The position numbers were made by a program, and so were the translations under genes. DNA of 64,000 nt from Epichloe hybrida (Eukaryota > Ascomycota > Sordariomycetes > Hypocreales > Clavicipitaceae), in assembly GCA_019022495.1 (NCBI GenBank), contig JAFEKR010000012.1:186001-250000 (forward strand), written 5' to 3'. The notes beneath the pieces are model-generated. The model ran no database searches. It was not told the DNA's origin and worked only from the letters and a program-made list of their open reading frames with translations. Positions 23,325-33,608 of this stretch are shown here, in pieces; the stretch's first letter is position 1, and each line of letters opens with the position of its first letter.

Positions 23325-24054
23325 GGGGGCTTGGCAATTAGGGAATCCACCATGAATATCCACTTCCCCGGTTCGAGATGCCGAGCACATGTTTCTCGAG
23401 GTTACGGATTACTATTTGCCAACCCACATGCGATAGCAAAGCCGTTGGTCAAGTTGTTAAAGAAGACAGCAGAATGGGAATGAGGGCCTGACCAACAGAA
23501 GGCTAACGCCTGCGCCCATACTGATATCTGATTGATCTCGCTGTCCCGGATCGAGGTCTCTGATCTGAGAATCTTTCCCCGTTTCTCCACCAGTTTTGCT
23601 GAGAGGAAACACGACGCACCACCCCAAAGGACGCGATGCTAGCCCACAGAGAAGGGCAAATTCGTGTTCCGTGCACAATAATACTAATTCATAATATTGA
23701 GGTCACAGAAACATTGGGCAAAATAACAGGTGCAATCGCGATGATGATGAACCTAAGAGCATGACTACAAGTGTTCCCCTTATAGATGAAATATTCCCTT
23801 TTCCTTGCCTATCGGTAGGGATTGAGGTTTCGGCCACACACTTGCTGGGTACAAGGTGCGAGGTGTTATTACCGGCACCAAAGAGATTTGCTGAATATGG
23901 CAGCCTCGCATCTTAGGCACGGCATGTGGCCCTATCACGTGGTGGGCATAACTCTGAGGAGCAAGAACACAACACAGCTCCGAATAGTAACGCTTAGTCC
24001 AGTCACTTCACTCTCGCGGGGGATAGATCCAAAGAAGCCGTGGAGCTCCCCCAG
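23325..24054. other. right target duplication and PLD-like gene upstream region
   Basis: 23325-23329 is GGGGG, the right target duplication. The rest has normal base composition and is the original divergent promoter region shared with AP-2 mu before the insertion. No RIP-like bias is visible outside the LTR. Confidence 0.65.
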
Positions 24055-25506
24055 ATGACCAGCTCTTCCGATTTTCCAGCTGTCTTCGTGAGGCCATGGA
24101 GAGAGCTTCTGCTGTCACACCAGGCCGAACAACAGCAGGACTTCCCCAATTATGCTCGCGACCTCGAGTCACTCATCACCACAAGCTTGCCTCAGACATT
24201 ATATGTCGGTACTGGAGACAACATCTTCAATCGAGGCATCCTACCCGCCATCCTCAAAGCCAGGTCGTCCATTCACTTTGTGACGTGCTACTGGGCCGCG
24301 TCACCCTCCCTGGACGCCATCAGGAACACACTGGCACAGTTGGCAGCTTCGAGGAGATCCCGCAGCACGACGTCTCCGACGATCAAAGTGACTATTGGGT
24401 TCTCATCCTGGGGGCTATTCCAGAAGCTGTTCCACACGTCATCTAGAAGTGGAGAAACCTATCCGCCATCGCAATGGGCGAGGCTTGGCCTTCCCGATGA
24501 AAAGACGCTTGCCAGTGGAGGCATCCAGCTTACCGTCAAGAGTCTCTTCTTTACGCCCATCAGCGTGATGCACCCCAAGTATGTGATAATTGACGGGAAA
24601 AAAGCTTTCATACCCAGCTGCAACGTGAGCTGGGAGAAGTGGTTCGAGGGATGTGTCGAGCTGGAGGGAGATATCGTGACGACCTTGGCCTCTTTTCACG
24701 AGAGAGTCTGGGGAGCCAGCCCAGGTGGCAACCTAGAATCTACTGGCCAGGGTGAACAGGAGATCCAAATAGATGTTGCACAAGAAGACGATCCTTGTAC
24801 CGTGGATGCCGCCAACAGCGAAACCGGACTCTTGCCCGATGACGAAACATCAGCAACTCAGTCCCTAAGGGTGACCAGCAACACGCCGATTCCTACCATC
24901 TTGTTACCGTCGTCACACCACAGAAACCCCAGATTCAACTTGTTCCCATTTTTCTCGCATTCGGATCCACCAATGACGCCTCTGAACGCTGCGTTGCTGA
25001 CATTATTCGCCAACGCTCGCCGCGAGATCGTGATTCTAACACCCAACGTCACGTCATGGCCAGTCCTGGATGCTCTTCTCGAAGCCCTGGCACGGGGAGT
25101 CAATGTACAGATTCGGACGAACAATGAATTGATGCTGATTGAACAACTTGTCACTTCTGGGACAACGACGTCACTGTGTTTGAAGAAGTTTATCAAAAAG
25201 TATCAGAAACTGCAGGAGAGAAGCAATCAACGTCGGGATATCGAGGCGCAGCCAGTGTCACTGGGCACGCTTGAAATCCAGTATTATAAGTCTTGGGCGC
25301 CGAGGAACGGGTTAGCAGATGAGCCAGTTGCCAGCCATTTCAAGATGACCCTGGTGGACGACGAGTTTCTCGTTCTGGGGTCCGGAAACATGGACAGAGC
25401 GAGCTGGTGGACGAGCCAAGAGCTTGGGGCTCTGTTCTATGTACCAGGCGCGGATTGGCACAAACTCTGGGACGGAGTTTTGGTCAAGAGGATGGGAGCA
25501 AGCTAA
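24055..25506 (+). CDS. phospholipase D-like (HKD) phosphodiesterase family protein
   Basis: Single exon, 483 residues from the first ATG (24055; the frame is open slightly upstream but only with GTG). Two HxKx4D motifs are visible: HPKYVIIDGKKAF at about residue 173, followed by the SCNVSWEKW segment, and HFKMTLVDDEFLVLGSGN at about residue 428, followed by MDRASW. Two such motifs form one PLD-type active site that cleaves or transfers phosphodiesters through a phosphohistidine. Between the halves is an acidic, low-complexity linker (about residues 225-290). No signal peptide or TM segment is evident. It resembles the cardiolipin synthase/PLDc_2 group, but the substrate cannot be told. It is divergent to AP-2 mu, from which the Gypsy element now separates it. 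Confidence 0.85.
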   Translation: MTSSSDFPAVFVRPWRELLLSHQAEQQQDFPNYARDLESLITTSLPQTLYVGTGDNIFNRGILPAILKARSSIHFVTCYWAASPSLDAIRNTLAQLAASRRSRSTTSPTIKVTIGFSSWGLFQKLFHTSSRSGETYPPSQWARLGLPDEKTLASGGIQLTVKSLFFTPISVMHPKYVIIDGKKAFIPSCNVSWEKWFEGCVELEGDIVTTLASFHERVWGASPGGNLESTGQGEQEIQIDVAQEDDPCTVDAANSETGLLPDDETSATQSLRVTSNTPIPTILLPSSHHRNPRFNLFPFFSHSDPPMTPLNAALLTLFANARREIVILTPNVTSWPVLDALLEALARGVNVQIRTNNELMLIEQLVTSGTTTSLCLKKFIKKYQKLQERSNQRRDIEAQPVSLGTLEIQYYKSWAPRNGLADEPVASHFKMTLVDDEFLVLGSGNMDRASWWTSQELGALFYVPGADWHKLWDGVLVKRMGAS

Positions 25507-25858
25507 CGCGCAGTAGTAATCAGGCCTACAACAGAAGAGGTACTATCTCTATACATATTTTTTCCTGTATATAGAGAGAGGCACTTCCGTGGCTTCTTCT
25601 TATCCGACTCCCCACCGGGCTTGACCCAAGCGAACGCAAGCAAAGCAGCGCGTTGCATTGGCCCAAATGTCCACAAACGAATAGGTATTTTCTTTCCAGG
25701 GTGCTAATAAAAAAAAGCGTTTGCTGATTCTACGACAGGCGCAGAAGTGGGTTACAGAATTGGGGACAGCAGTCGTGGCACCAGCCGCCTCAAGAGTACA
25801 ACCTCGAACTTGTCAAAAAAAAAAAAAAAAATTAGGCATCCGCACCACAGTCCCATAG
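25507..25858. other. convergent 3' flank
   Basis: Between the PLD-like gene and the hydroxylase relic; contains an A16 tract at 25815-25830. No gene seen. Confidence 0.5.
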
Positions 25859-26357
25859 TCAACAATTCGCCTCCCTCGCTTCCACCCTCTCGGCACACGT
25901 GCCAAACAGTCGATCCCACATCCCTCGTCTGCTTGCCATAGTTGAAGCTCTTCTTCCACCTCCGCCGATGATGCAGATCGTGGTCCTCGAGCGCCAGCTC
26001 CGCATTAAACACGCGCAGCAGCCACGCGATAGGCGAGGGCACGATGCCGTGGACGCGGATCCCGCTGTATCCCCAGACCTCATGGATCACCGTCAGCGCA
26101 TACACGACCATGTACAAGATGAAGGCGGTCAACGTGGCCCATGCTTTGTGCAGGGCCAGAGGGACGGCGGCGAAGAAGACGACGAAGAGCTGCTGCGACC
26201 ATTGGGCCATGTACGGGATCCTGTCTGTCTTGGCGTGGACGAGCAGTGGCTTGCCCGGCAGGATGGGATAGATGTTGACGCCGTCGATGAAGCGCTGGTA
26301 CCCGTTCCACGTACCCCTGTCCTCGAGCAGCCAGTCGGACGTCACGGCCCTGCCCAT
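25859..26357 (-). pseudogene. truncated fatty acid hydroxylase/sterol desaturase-like gene with frameshift
   Basis: The minus strand encodes the C-terminal part of a membrane di-iron hydroxylase-like protein: two hydrophobic spans (QLFVVFFAAVPLAL; TAFILYMVVYALTV), HEVWGYSGIRVHG, then the His box DHDLHHRRRWKKSFNYGKQT. After QTR the expected continuation MWDRLFGTC is in the +1 frame, because of one extra G in a GGG run near 25921-25925; that frame ends EANC-stop at 25859. In the other frame the protein runs into poly-Phe from an A-tract. Upstream, TTGACAG directly precedes the ATG codon and looks like an intron acceptor, but no upstream exon with the first His boxes was found. Thus it appears 5'-truncated and frameshifted. 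Exact family is moderately sure. Confidence 0.6.
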
Positions 26358-27119
26358 TCTGTCAATGTATATATATATATATTGTATTGTTGTATGTGAA
26401 CTCCGTATATCGCTGTGCCGTGACTGCAGTACGGCATGGCTTTTCAGTCCGAGTCTTTGCTGTCCCCATTGGTGAACACCCGTCGATGAAGCAACTTTTG
26501 GGCCCCGACGAGTGGCGCACTCAAGAGTTCACAAATCAATGTCCTTCTTGTCCTTCCTCCAACACCATGACTCGTCGGGGCTCTCGCCCACCAGCATGTC
26601 ATCAACTCCGATGATGCTCGGATGTGGGGAGCGGGGCCGGGGCAACACAAATGCCACTTTGGGATGAATCGGCATTTCGGCATTCCATCCATTGACCATT
26701 TGCGCATTTTGGACGGACTTTAGAGCAAAACGGCGAGATTGATGGATGGTCACTTGCATGTGAATGCGTCATGTCATGACCTCTCGATGGTGGGGACAAA
26801 TTTGCCACCTTGTCACCACGGGTCTGGGTCCTTGATGCGAAAACTGAAGGCTGTCAAAGCTTCTTGTTTTAGTGGGAAAAGACTGCTTCAGCGGCGATGC
26901 TCTGAGAATGCTCCGCTCCTGATTTGGATGGAATCCCAATATGCAACTATTAGATTAACGGTGCGTCGCATCTACACCAACTACTACTACTGTTCATGCC
27001 TACCTGAACTATCCATGGTATAATGATTCCCCCAAACGCCTTCTGTCCAGTATCAATAGACACAATCCCCGTCTTCTGTCAGAAACAAATCGTTGCCTGA
27101 AACAGCTTGCTTTTCACGA
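26358..27119. other. intergenic region
   Basis: Starts with a (TA)n tract at 26368-26382. No gene recognised; the missing upstream exons of the hydroxylase relic were sought here and not found. Confidence 0.5.
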
Positions 27120-27890
27120 TTATAACAGGTACATCCCAACCATGCAGGACACAACAGCAAACAGTCGTGCAGCCATGTTTCCGCCAAGCTGAGCCGCATT
27201 TCCCGGCACATCGTCGAATGGACTCCCTCCTCCTCCTCTGGGTTGTGTTTGCACAGCAGGACTGCTAGTTGACCAAGTCGGCGACGAACTGGTCAAAGTT
27301 TGTGTCCGCTCTGTCGTTGCCGTCGTCTGTTGCCGGGGCGTAAAAGTAGTGGATGTCAATTCGCTAGAGTTTGGTGTGGAGGTAGGTGTGGGAGTGAAAA
27401 CTGGTGTCTCTGTTGGGGTATTCAATGAACTACTTTCTTGTGCAGTCGTGGTCGTGGTCGTAGTCGACGTCGTTGATGTTGAGTCGGGAGGTATCCGGGT
27501 AAAGCTTCGTGGGGGCGAACGACTTATGCTGGTAGCCGACTCGGGCGGCGCTTGTCTGTTTCCACAAAGAGCGGCCACGAGATTTCCGACTTGCGCCTGA
27601 TCGAGCAGTGATGTCTCTCCAGCGCTGACCAGGACACAAGACTGCTGAATGTTTGTTTGTACCCTGAGAATTGCCCGCTGACATGACGATGAGCAAGTTC
27701 TGTTGTCGCCAAAATCTTGCGCCCTACAACCTGGCATCGGCGAGTTGTATGCGAAAATGCATCCTAGCGGAAGTGACAGAGTCGATATCGACTGGAAGTT
27801 GGACAAGGTGAGAAAGGAGCCCGATACCTCGGTAGCCAGGAGAAGCCCTCCAGTCAGCCTGTTGACCCGTCTTGCAGATTTCCGAGTCAT
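27120..27890 (-). CDS. six-cysteine, Ser/Thr-rich GPI-anchored-type surface protein
   Basis: 256 residues from the first ATG (27890; the frame is open further upstream only with TTG). The basic N-terminus followed by LTGGLLLATEVSGSFLTL could serve as a signal sequence, though a weak one. Residues 44-109 form a compact domain with six Cys (44, 55, 66, 70, 85, 109) including LPLGCIFAYNSPMPGC and ending LVAALCG. Residues 125-225 are Thr/Ser/Pro-rich, suited to O-mannosylation. The C-terminus ends with a small-residue stretch (GNAAQLGGN) and a hydrophobic tail (LFAVVSCMVGMYLL), the layout of a GPI attachment signal. Likely a cell wall or plasma-membrane protein. It is not CFEM, which has eight Cys. 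Function unknown. Confidence 0.7.
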   Translation of the reverse strand: MTRKSARRVNRLTGGLLLATEVSGSFLTLSNFQSISTLSLPLGCIFAYNSPMPGCRAQDFGDNRTCSSSCQRAILRVQTNIQQSCVLVSAGETSLLDQAQVGNLVAALCGNRQAPPESATSISRSPPRSFTRIPPDSTSTTSTTTTTTTAQESSSLNTPTETPVFTPTPTSTPNSSELTSTTFTPRQQTTATTERTQTLTSSSPTWSTSSPAVQTQPRGGGGSPFDDVPGNAAQLGGNMAARLFAVVSCMVGMYLL

Positions 27891-29434
27891 GGTGGTAGCA
27901 CTTGAAGCCACGAGTTTATAGACCCGGAAGCGACTATAAACCTCGTCGTGGTTTTGATTCTGGAGAGAACAAGATCTCAGCCACTTGTCTTGACCCAACC
28001 GTGTTCGATTATGAAGTCGCGCTTGGATATTGCGCGTTTGTCGGGCGGGAAGAGTAAAAGGGGAGGATGGCTTCCGAAACACACTCTGTCGCAGGTTCAA
28101 CGCCTATGACGATGGTACCCGTTTGAGCTGTGCCGTTGTTTGGCGGCCCCATACATGGAAAGTTTCTCTTTGGGAGAGGGGAGGGGGGAGGTTCGGTAAG
28201 GTGTTCCCAGGAGAACTCGCCGTTTCTCGATACACGTGGCCCGAGGTGAATGTTTGGTGTTTCGATGACCTCACCAGCGACTGGGGAATGATACCACGCC
28301 TACTTGGTCTTAACTTGATCCACTTTGAGCAAAGGTTGTCGAGACGAGTGAATCCAGGCAAAACCGCGAGTCAGAACTTTTATCATCTAGAGAGGTGTCT
28401 TGCAAAGGCAAAGCTCCAGGAGGTTCTTGTGGAGCGAAAAGGCAGACAGACGAGGAGGTGCAGCAGGCTCCCCAAAATAGGAAGAAGAAGAAGACAACAT
28501 GTCTTGGAAGTGGCGAAATAGTCGGACTCGAGGAGCGTGACGAACTCCTCAAGTACGAGAGGACAACTCCTTCCTTGGCCGTGTTCGGGGCTACCTACCT
28601 ACCCGACTCGTCCCAACAGGAGAGACAAAAGAGGCCAGATACAGGAGACGGGGAGACGGGGAGACGGGGAGACGGGGAGACGGGGAGACGGGAGAATTGA
28701 ACATGTACGGGCTACGTGTGCCCGGGGCCATCGTGTTCGTGCCAGCTGGGCCAGCTGGGGTTGTGCATCGTGGAACAAGGCCCAACGGCTGCGTTGGTGA
28801 AGAAGGTGAATCGAAACGAGGTGCGTTTGAGGTGCCTGTTCTGGGCCCGCGGACGCTGCTCTTGATTGGTTGCTTCGAGGTGGCCCCTCTCGAGGTAGCC
28901 CCTCTCGACCGCGCAATGGTCTGACGTACAGGAAAAGGACCGTCCCCGGCCGAATGGATAGACCGATCCTCGTGTGAACTCAGACATGTCACGTCCGCTT
29001 GAACCCGGGTTTCTAACAATGCGGGGGAGACAGAGCAGAGCCTCCCCCCTTCTTTTTTTTTTTTTTTTTTTAATAATCAAGTCCGAGCGGTGCTGCCAAT
29101 TTCAATCGCATTGTAATGTGTGGTGGGCGAGCCTACAGCCCAGCGCAACAAAGACAATGCATGCCTTCAGTTTCGTCAGGGACAGGATGCAGAAGCAAAG
29201 GGAAGGAGAAGAAGAAAACATGGTCAATTGCGGTCAAGTTTGGACTTGGCTCACGAACCTGCCTGGGGAGACGCATTTCTGTTCTGGAAATACCCAAGCT
29301 AATTTCCATTGCTTGCCTGTCAAGACCTTTTGGACTTTGAACTCGAGAACGAACCATGGACGGGCACGCAAAGAGGTTGAATGTGTGTACGGATCCGTAG
29401 ATGGACAAGCAATCATCTGCCGCTTCATCTCGGT
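27891..29434. other. intergenic region with tandem repeat and T-tract
   Basis: Upstream region of the surface-protein gene and 3' flank of the next. Contains the 8-bp repeat at 28645, a small duplication (GAGGTGGCCCCTCTC/GAGGTAGCCCCTCTC near 28876-28906) and a T20 tract at about 29053-29072. No gene seen. Confidence 0.55.
28645..28692. repeat. tandem repeat, six perfect units of GAGACGGG
   Basis: Six uninterrupted 8-bp units. Not a multiple of three, and frames here are low complexity. Confidence 0.9.
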
Positions 29435-30221
29435 TCATTTCAGATCGTAGCCTCCCAGCTGGAGGAACAGCGCCGCGATGAGCAGACTGGCACAGCCCCA
29501 TACCAGGTCCAGCTCTACAACGGCCCATAACCATAGACATCCCAGCGGGGGTGCCTGCTTCATCGTTGCCAAATAGCCATACGTGTTGGTAATGTGGATG
29601 AGGTAACAGCCGGCCGCGACGCTCGTTGCCAAGAAGGTTGCTTGTCGAAGCGGGCGCTGGTAGCGACGTGGTAGTCCCGGCACAAGCGTCGCATTCGCTT
29701 CGAAGGGGGGTGCGTGGAGGAAGTAGAAGAGGAAAAGAAAGATTACAAAAAATGCCAGCCAAAAGTCAGTGCCGAGTTCCGCGCCTGCGACGGTCAGAAG
29801 AAGAGATGTTGTTGTTGTTGTTGGGTTGTTTACCTCCCCAGGCCCTGGCGGTCCTGATGAAGACGGACGACCAGTCGATCTCTCGCCCATATTGGTTCTG
29901 GACCAAGACATCAAAGGTGAAATGAAGCATGGCAATGGTGACGGTCCAGAGGGCAGCCTCCAAGAGGCGCTCTGCCCCCGCAGACAAGACCGGGACTTGG
30001 CCGTCGTCGCTGCCGCTGCCGTCCTCGTCGTCATGCTTGCTGTCGGCAGTCCCGTCCTGCTCGGCTATTTCCTTCTCGCGCTCGGCAGCCTGTCTGAACA
30101 GGTGGTTGTGCTCGTCGGCAATGTCGAGCAACGTCTTTTCTGAAGGGCCTGAGCGATCAGGCTGGCGCAACTTGCTGCTGCTGCTGCCTCCGGCCATCTT
30201 TTCCTTGCGCGTCTTGACCAT
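29435..30221 (-). CDS. four-TM fungal membrane protein of unknown function
   Basis: Two exons, 30221-29834 and 29784-29435, with a 49-bp GTAAAC..GCAG intron, give 245 residues. The N-terminal half is cytosolic-looking: basic start (MVKTRKEK), KLRQPDRSGPSEKTLLDIA, then acidic Asp/Ser-rich linker. Four hydrophobic segments follow: ALWTVTIAMLHFTFDVLV, FWLAFFVIFLFLFYFL, FLATSVAAGCYLIHITN and LWLWAVVELDLVWGCASL. The protein resembles an uncharacterised fungal family (I think the one named DUF7719, not certain). No catalytic motif is visible. The intron is required, because the unspliced frame runs into a poly-Asn stretch in intron sequence. Confidence 0.8.
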
Positions 30222-30709
30222 GATCGCAATTGGGGAAAGGGAGAAGAACCTCTCGGCGTGGGGTCGGCGTCATCAACAACGATGGCAAGGTTCCTGTTCA
30301 ATGTTAATATTATGTAATATGGGGTTAATATGCCACGTGAGAGCCCGCCCCCCTTGACCCTTGCGGCCGCCGCCAATGACACCAGCCAATCACCAAGTTG
30401 TGGACATCAAAGAAGGAAGGAGGCTTTGTCGAGAAGCCGGCATGCAATCTGGGAGGACGGTTATGGAAAGTCAACTTGTTGGTATCGTCCATCGACCAGC
30501 CCAATTCCAAACTCGACGTTTTGATTCAGATTCAGATTGGAGCGCGATACAATATCACGACGGGCATGTATACAAGGACCGGGCTGTCAGCGCTGTACAT
30601 TCATATTCAAATAGGACATTGCCCGCCATCATTCATACATGGAAACGTGAACATTCAACCCAAATGAACTTCCCCGCGGCCCTTGCTCCCGTATGCACGA
30701 GAAGCGTCT
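30222..30709. other. intergenic region
   Basis: Promoter side of the four-TM gene and 3' flank of the next gene. Nothing recognisable. Confidence 0.5.
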
Positions 30710-32170
30710 TCAGAAACTCCTCTTCGCCACCACCTTCTTCCTCCTATCCTCGTCCGACCTGTGAAAGAATGCGCTCACACTGGCGCCCGGAGCACCGGTA
30801 TACGGGCCCAGCAGTGCCCCCAGCGGATTCGAATGCTTCCTCCTCCCCCCTCCTGCTGGGACTCCTCCCCCAGGGGAGTTCGGTCGAGGCTCTGCGCTGT
30901 TCCGCCGGGGCGGCATCGTCGGCCGTCCCCCGCCCAGAGCACCCGAGGCATGCGCCTGATTCCTGCCGGGACGAGGCGGCAACGCCGGTGATACATGTAC
31001 CTGTGATGGTGGTCCGTTTGCTGCGGGCGGCGACGCCTTAAGACCGTATTGTTTCCGAAGCCGTTCCGTTTCCTTCTCAACCTCTGCTTCTCGTCTGCGC
31101 CGCTCCTTGTCTTCCTGCTCCAGCATCTTCCGGATCCGGATCTGCTCCTCCTGCTCTCGTTTCTCGCGCCCTCGCGCCAGTCTGTTCTCCTCCGCCACCA
31201 TGGCCTGGATCCTCTTCGTCTCAGCATCAACCCGCGTTTGGTTGACGCCAGATGTGGGACTGGATGCGCGTTCTGCGCTGGGGCGGATACCGAGCCCTTG
31301 CGCTCCCGAGGCAAGAAGCACCTTGGGTGGCGTTGACTGGTGTTGTGGCGATGGTGGTGGTGTCCGTCTCGAGGTTCTTGATGATGCGCCCTGCCCTGAA
31401 CCACCACCCTCGCCCCCTGCTGCTGCTATGTTGAACGGGTCGTGCTTTGGAACTAGATACAGGTCGCGAATGACTTCGGCACTCAAGATCAAAGCGACTT
31501 CGAGGCCTTTGCCATCTTCAACCTGGACCCGAGCCATGTTGGGGTCGTAAATGGTCACGATGCTCCCGTTCTTGGCGGCTCGGAACATGGCCACCGTGAT
31601 GTCGGGCTCCTTGCTCTTCTTGCCCCCGACGCTCCGCCCAGACATGTAGCACGACATGTCCCTGCTGAGACGGCTGTCTCTCTTCCAGCGAAAGACGACC
31701 TTTGGCGCCAGTTCGGAAATCGGCAGCGTGCTGTCCTTGTCGATCTCGCTCGCGCTGGGCACCTTGAAGCTCCGCTCTGGGACTTCGAAATCCCACGTTT
31801 CCGACTTGCCCCAGCTTCCGGGGTGGCGCTTGACCGTGATGGACTGGTCTGGATTGTACAGCATGATATCAAAGGCCTCCGGCACGAGCGGTATCGGCGT
31901 CAAGGCGCCGTTGTGGGCGCGGAGCTCCGCGGCAGAGAGCGTGGGCTGAGCCCACTCGGGCTTGACCAGAACTTCGGCGTAGATCACCGACGTGCAGTGG
32001 ACGTCGAGGAGGCCGAGAGCATACTGGTTGCGGGAGTCGGAGGGCGCGGGGCGCTTGAGCAGGTACTCGGGGGACGGCTCTGATCCATTGTGCGTGAAGT
32101 AGAGGAGGGCGTTGAGAGGGTTGTCGGTTGATGGTTGATGGGTATAGGTGGGGAGGCTGGCGTCGAGCAT
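30710..32170 (-). CDS. conserved-looking protein with C-terminal coiled coil, unknown function
   Basis: Single exon, 486 residues, with a clean ATG at 32170. Residues 1-250 look like a folded beta-rich domain (for example NALLYFTHNGSEPSPEYLL, ETWDFEVPERSF, KVVFRWKRDSRLSRDMSCYM and EVALILSAEVIRDLYLV). A low-complexity Gly/Ser/Pro linker follows. Residues about 315-378 form a strongly charged single coiled coil (ENRLARGREKREQEEQIRIR and onward). The tail is Pro/Gly/Arg-rich and ends RRKKVVAKRSF. No TM or signal peptide. The two-part layout suggests a scaffold or adaptor, which is inference only. I do not recognise a named family. Confidence 0.75.
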   Translation of the reverse strand: MLDASLPTYTHQPSTDNPLNALLYFTHNGSEPSPEYLLKRPAPSDSRNQYALGLLDVHCTSVIYAEVLVKPEWAQPTLSAAELRAHNGALTPIPLVPEAFDIMLYNPDQSITVKRHPGSWGKSETWDFEVPERSFKVPSASEIDKDSTLPISELAPKVVFRWKRDSRLSRDMSCYMSGRSVGGKKSKEPDITVAMFRAAKNGSIVTIYDPNMARVQVEDGKGLEVALILSAEVIRDLYLVPKHDPFNIAAAGGEGGGSGQGASSRTSRRTPPPSPQHQSTPPKVLLASGAQGLGIRPSAERASSPTSGVNQTRVDAETKRIQAMVAEENRLARGREKREQEEQIRIRKMLEQEDKERRRREAEVEKETERLRKQYGLKASPPAANGPPSQVHVSPALPPRPGRNQAHASGALGGGRPTMPPRRNSAEPRPNSPGGGVPAGGGRRKHSNPLGALLGPYTGAPGASVSAFFHRSDEDRRKKVVAKRSF

Positions 32171-33065
32171 GACTTTCTGCGGGGGGATTGTCGGTTGTCG
32201 TGTGACGGTGATGGTGATGATGAAAGACGGGAGAGAGCGAGATGGGCGGGAGGGAAATAAGAGCCGGCAAGCTGATCATGAACAGACTTGGACGCGCAGC
32301 CCCTCCAGCCGCCCCTCCAGCCGCCCCTCCAGCCGCCCCCTCCAGCCCCTCCAGCCCCTCCAGTACGTCATGAGCTCCAGGCTGCGCCACAGGGCTTGGT
32401 GCGTGTGATGTCTGGTGTCTCTCGCCATTGATTGGCCTGCCAGATAGAATGTGAATGTGAATGTGAATGTACTCCGTAAGACGCGCCCGATCGGACGGGG
32501 TTGATGAGTTCGCACGCGTGGCCAGCGGGCTCTTTTTGGAAAAACATCCATCTCCATTGCATTATCAAATGGCGCTTTGACCTTGTTTCTCTTCTCAAGC
32601 GTCTTCTATTCCGTTGCCGTCCGACTGGCAAGAAACGCCGCGTAGTAATGACCAAAAAAAAAAAAAAAGAGAGAGAATAGAACATGGACGACGACGCGCA
32701 ATCGCGACTCGTCGATCCCCTCGTGAAATGAATGCCTATTTGATACAGTATCCTTTTCGCCCAACGCTTCCGGCAAATGTCCTTCTGCCAGCCCATTGAT
32801 TGCCTTTAACATGAGATCCCTACAACGGCATAGTACATTTGAAAATTCAATCCAAACACCACGTCCGTGGTTCATCAAGGAACCTATATTATCCCAGAAC
32901 AATGCCTTGCCAAAAAAAAAAAAAAATCCTCGTCCATTCATGTGTCCATCCCACGTAGTGACCGTGTAGATCAGATCGTGCCCATGTCTCGTCATGAGTT
33001 GTTGCCGCCGCGGGCTTCTATCCCGCCGTATCCTGACATGACTTCTCTCGGAAGTTGGCATCTCG
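32171..33065. other. intergenic region with repeats
   Basis: Contains a GC-rich minisatellite at 32300, a (GAATGT)n stretch at about 32449-32470, a GTACTCCGTA motif at 32469, and A-tracts at 32654 and 32910. No gene seen. Confidence 0.55.
32300..32363. repeat. minisatellite, 12-bp CCCCTCCAGCCG changing to 9-bp CCCCTCCAG
   Basis: Three 12-bp units are followed by about three 9-bp units that lack the last three bases, a visible change of repeat register. Confidence 0.85.
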
Positions 33066-33608
33066 CTAGATCGAGGTTTGTATCTGCCCTGGTTCCTGTT
33101 GTGAGGCTGCCGGTTCCGCCGTTGACACCGCCCCGTCGCTCTGCCGCGACTCTCGCCAGGCTCGTCGCTCTGCACGGCGTCTTTGCTGCCGTCTTTGCTG
33201 CCGTCTTCTCTCCCGCCTCTCTTGTCTCCGTCGCCCGAAGCACGGCACCCAGCAACATAGCGCCCCGCCAAGAATAATGCCCATGGCCACACCGATGAGG
33301 AAGCCGCGGACAATTCTCTCGCCGTTGGACCCGCTGGTGATCAGCTGCAATACTCGTTCCGCTAGGTTGTACTCTGAGAGTCCATCTGGAGCGGTGCCCC
33401 ATGATGTCAACGTGGGAAGCATGTATGTCGTTGGAGAATATGTTGTCAGAACCAACGTTGGGTTCGTCGCTGTTGTCGTCGGCGTCGTCGAGTCGAGGCT
33501 GGTCGCGATGCTCTTGACAAGGCTTGTGGCACCGGCGCTATTCAACACGCCGCTCATCGCGCCCGTCGCAACATCAGTGGATGTACCACTGGTGGCGATC
33601 ATCGCCAT
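33066..33608 (-). CDS. Ser/Thr-rich single-pass membrane protein with Arg-rich tail
   Basis: 180 residues from the ATG at 33608. Residues 1-75 are Ser/Thr/Ala-rich. Residues about 101-122 form one TM segment, GFLIGVAMGIILGGALCCW, followed directly by a very basic tail of Arg/Gln repeats (RRRQERRERRRQQRR), which by the positive-inside rule would be cytosolic. There is no cleavable signal peptide, so the topology is probably N-out, C-in. No family is recognised. A second ATG two codons later is equally possible. Confidence 0.55.
   Translation of the reverse strand: MAMIATSGTSTDVATGAMSGVLNSAGATSLVKSIATSLDSTTPTTTATNPTLVLTTYSPTTYMLPTLTSWGTAPDGLSEYNLAERVLQLITSGSNGERIVRGFLIGVAMGIILGGALCCWVPCFGRRRQERRERRRQQRRQQRRRAERRAWRESRQSDGAVSTAEPAASQQEPGQIQTSI

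Noticed and set aside
23360..23390. CCCCGGTTCGAG resembling a tRNA T-arm
   Set aside because: The paired strand of the T-stem is absent and no acceptor or anticodon arm is found around it.
25899..26399. 166-residue plus-strand frame over the hydroxylase relic
   Set aside because: Shadow of the minus-strand frame, which has the His box and membrane spans.
28645..28692. Possible CRISPR-like array
   Set aside because: Units are directly adjacent with no spacers; a simple tandem repeat in a eukaryotic genome.
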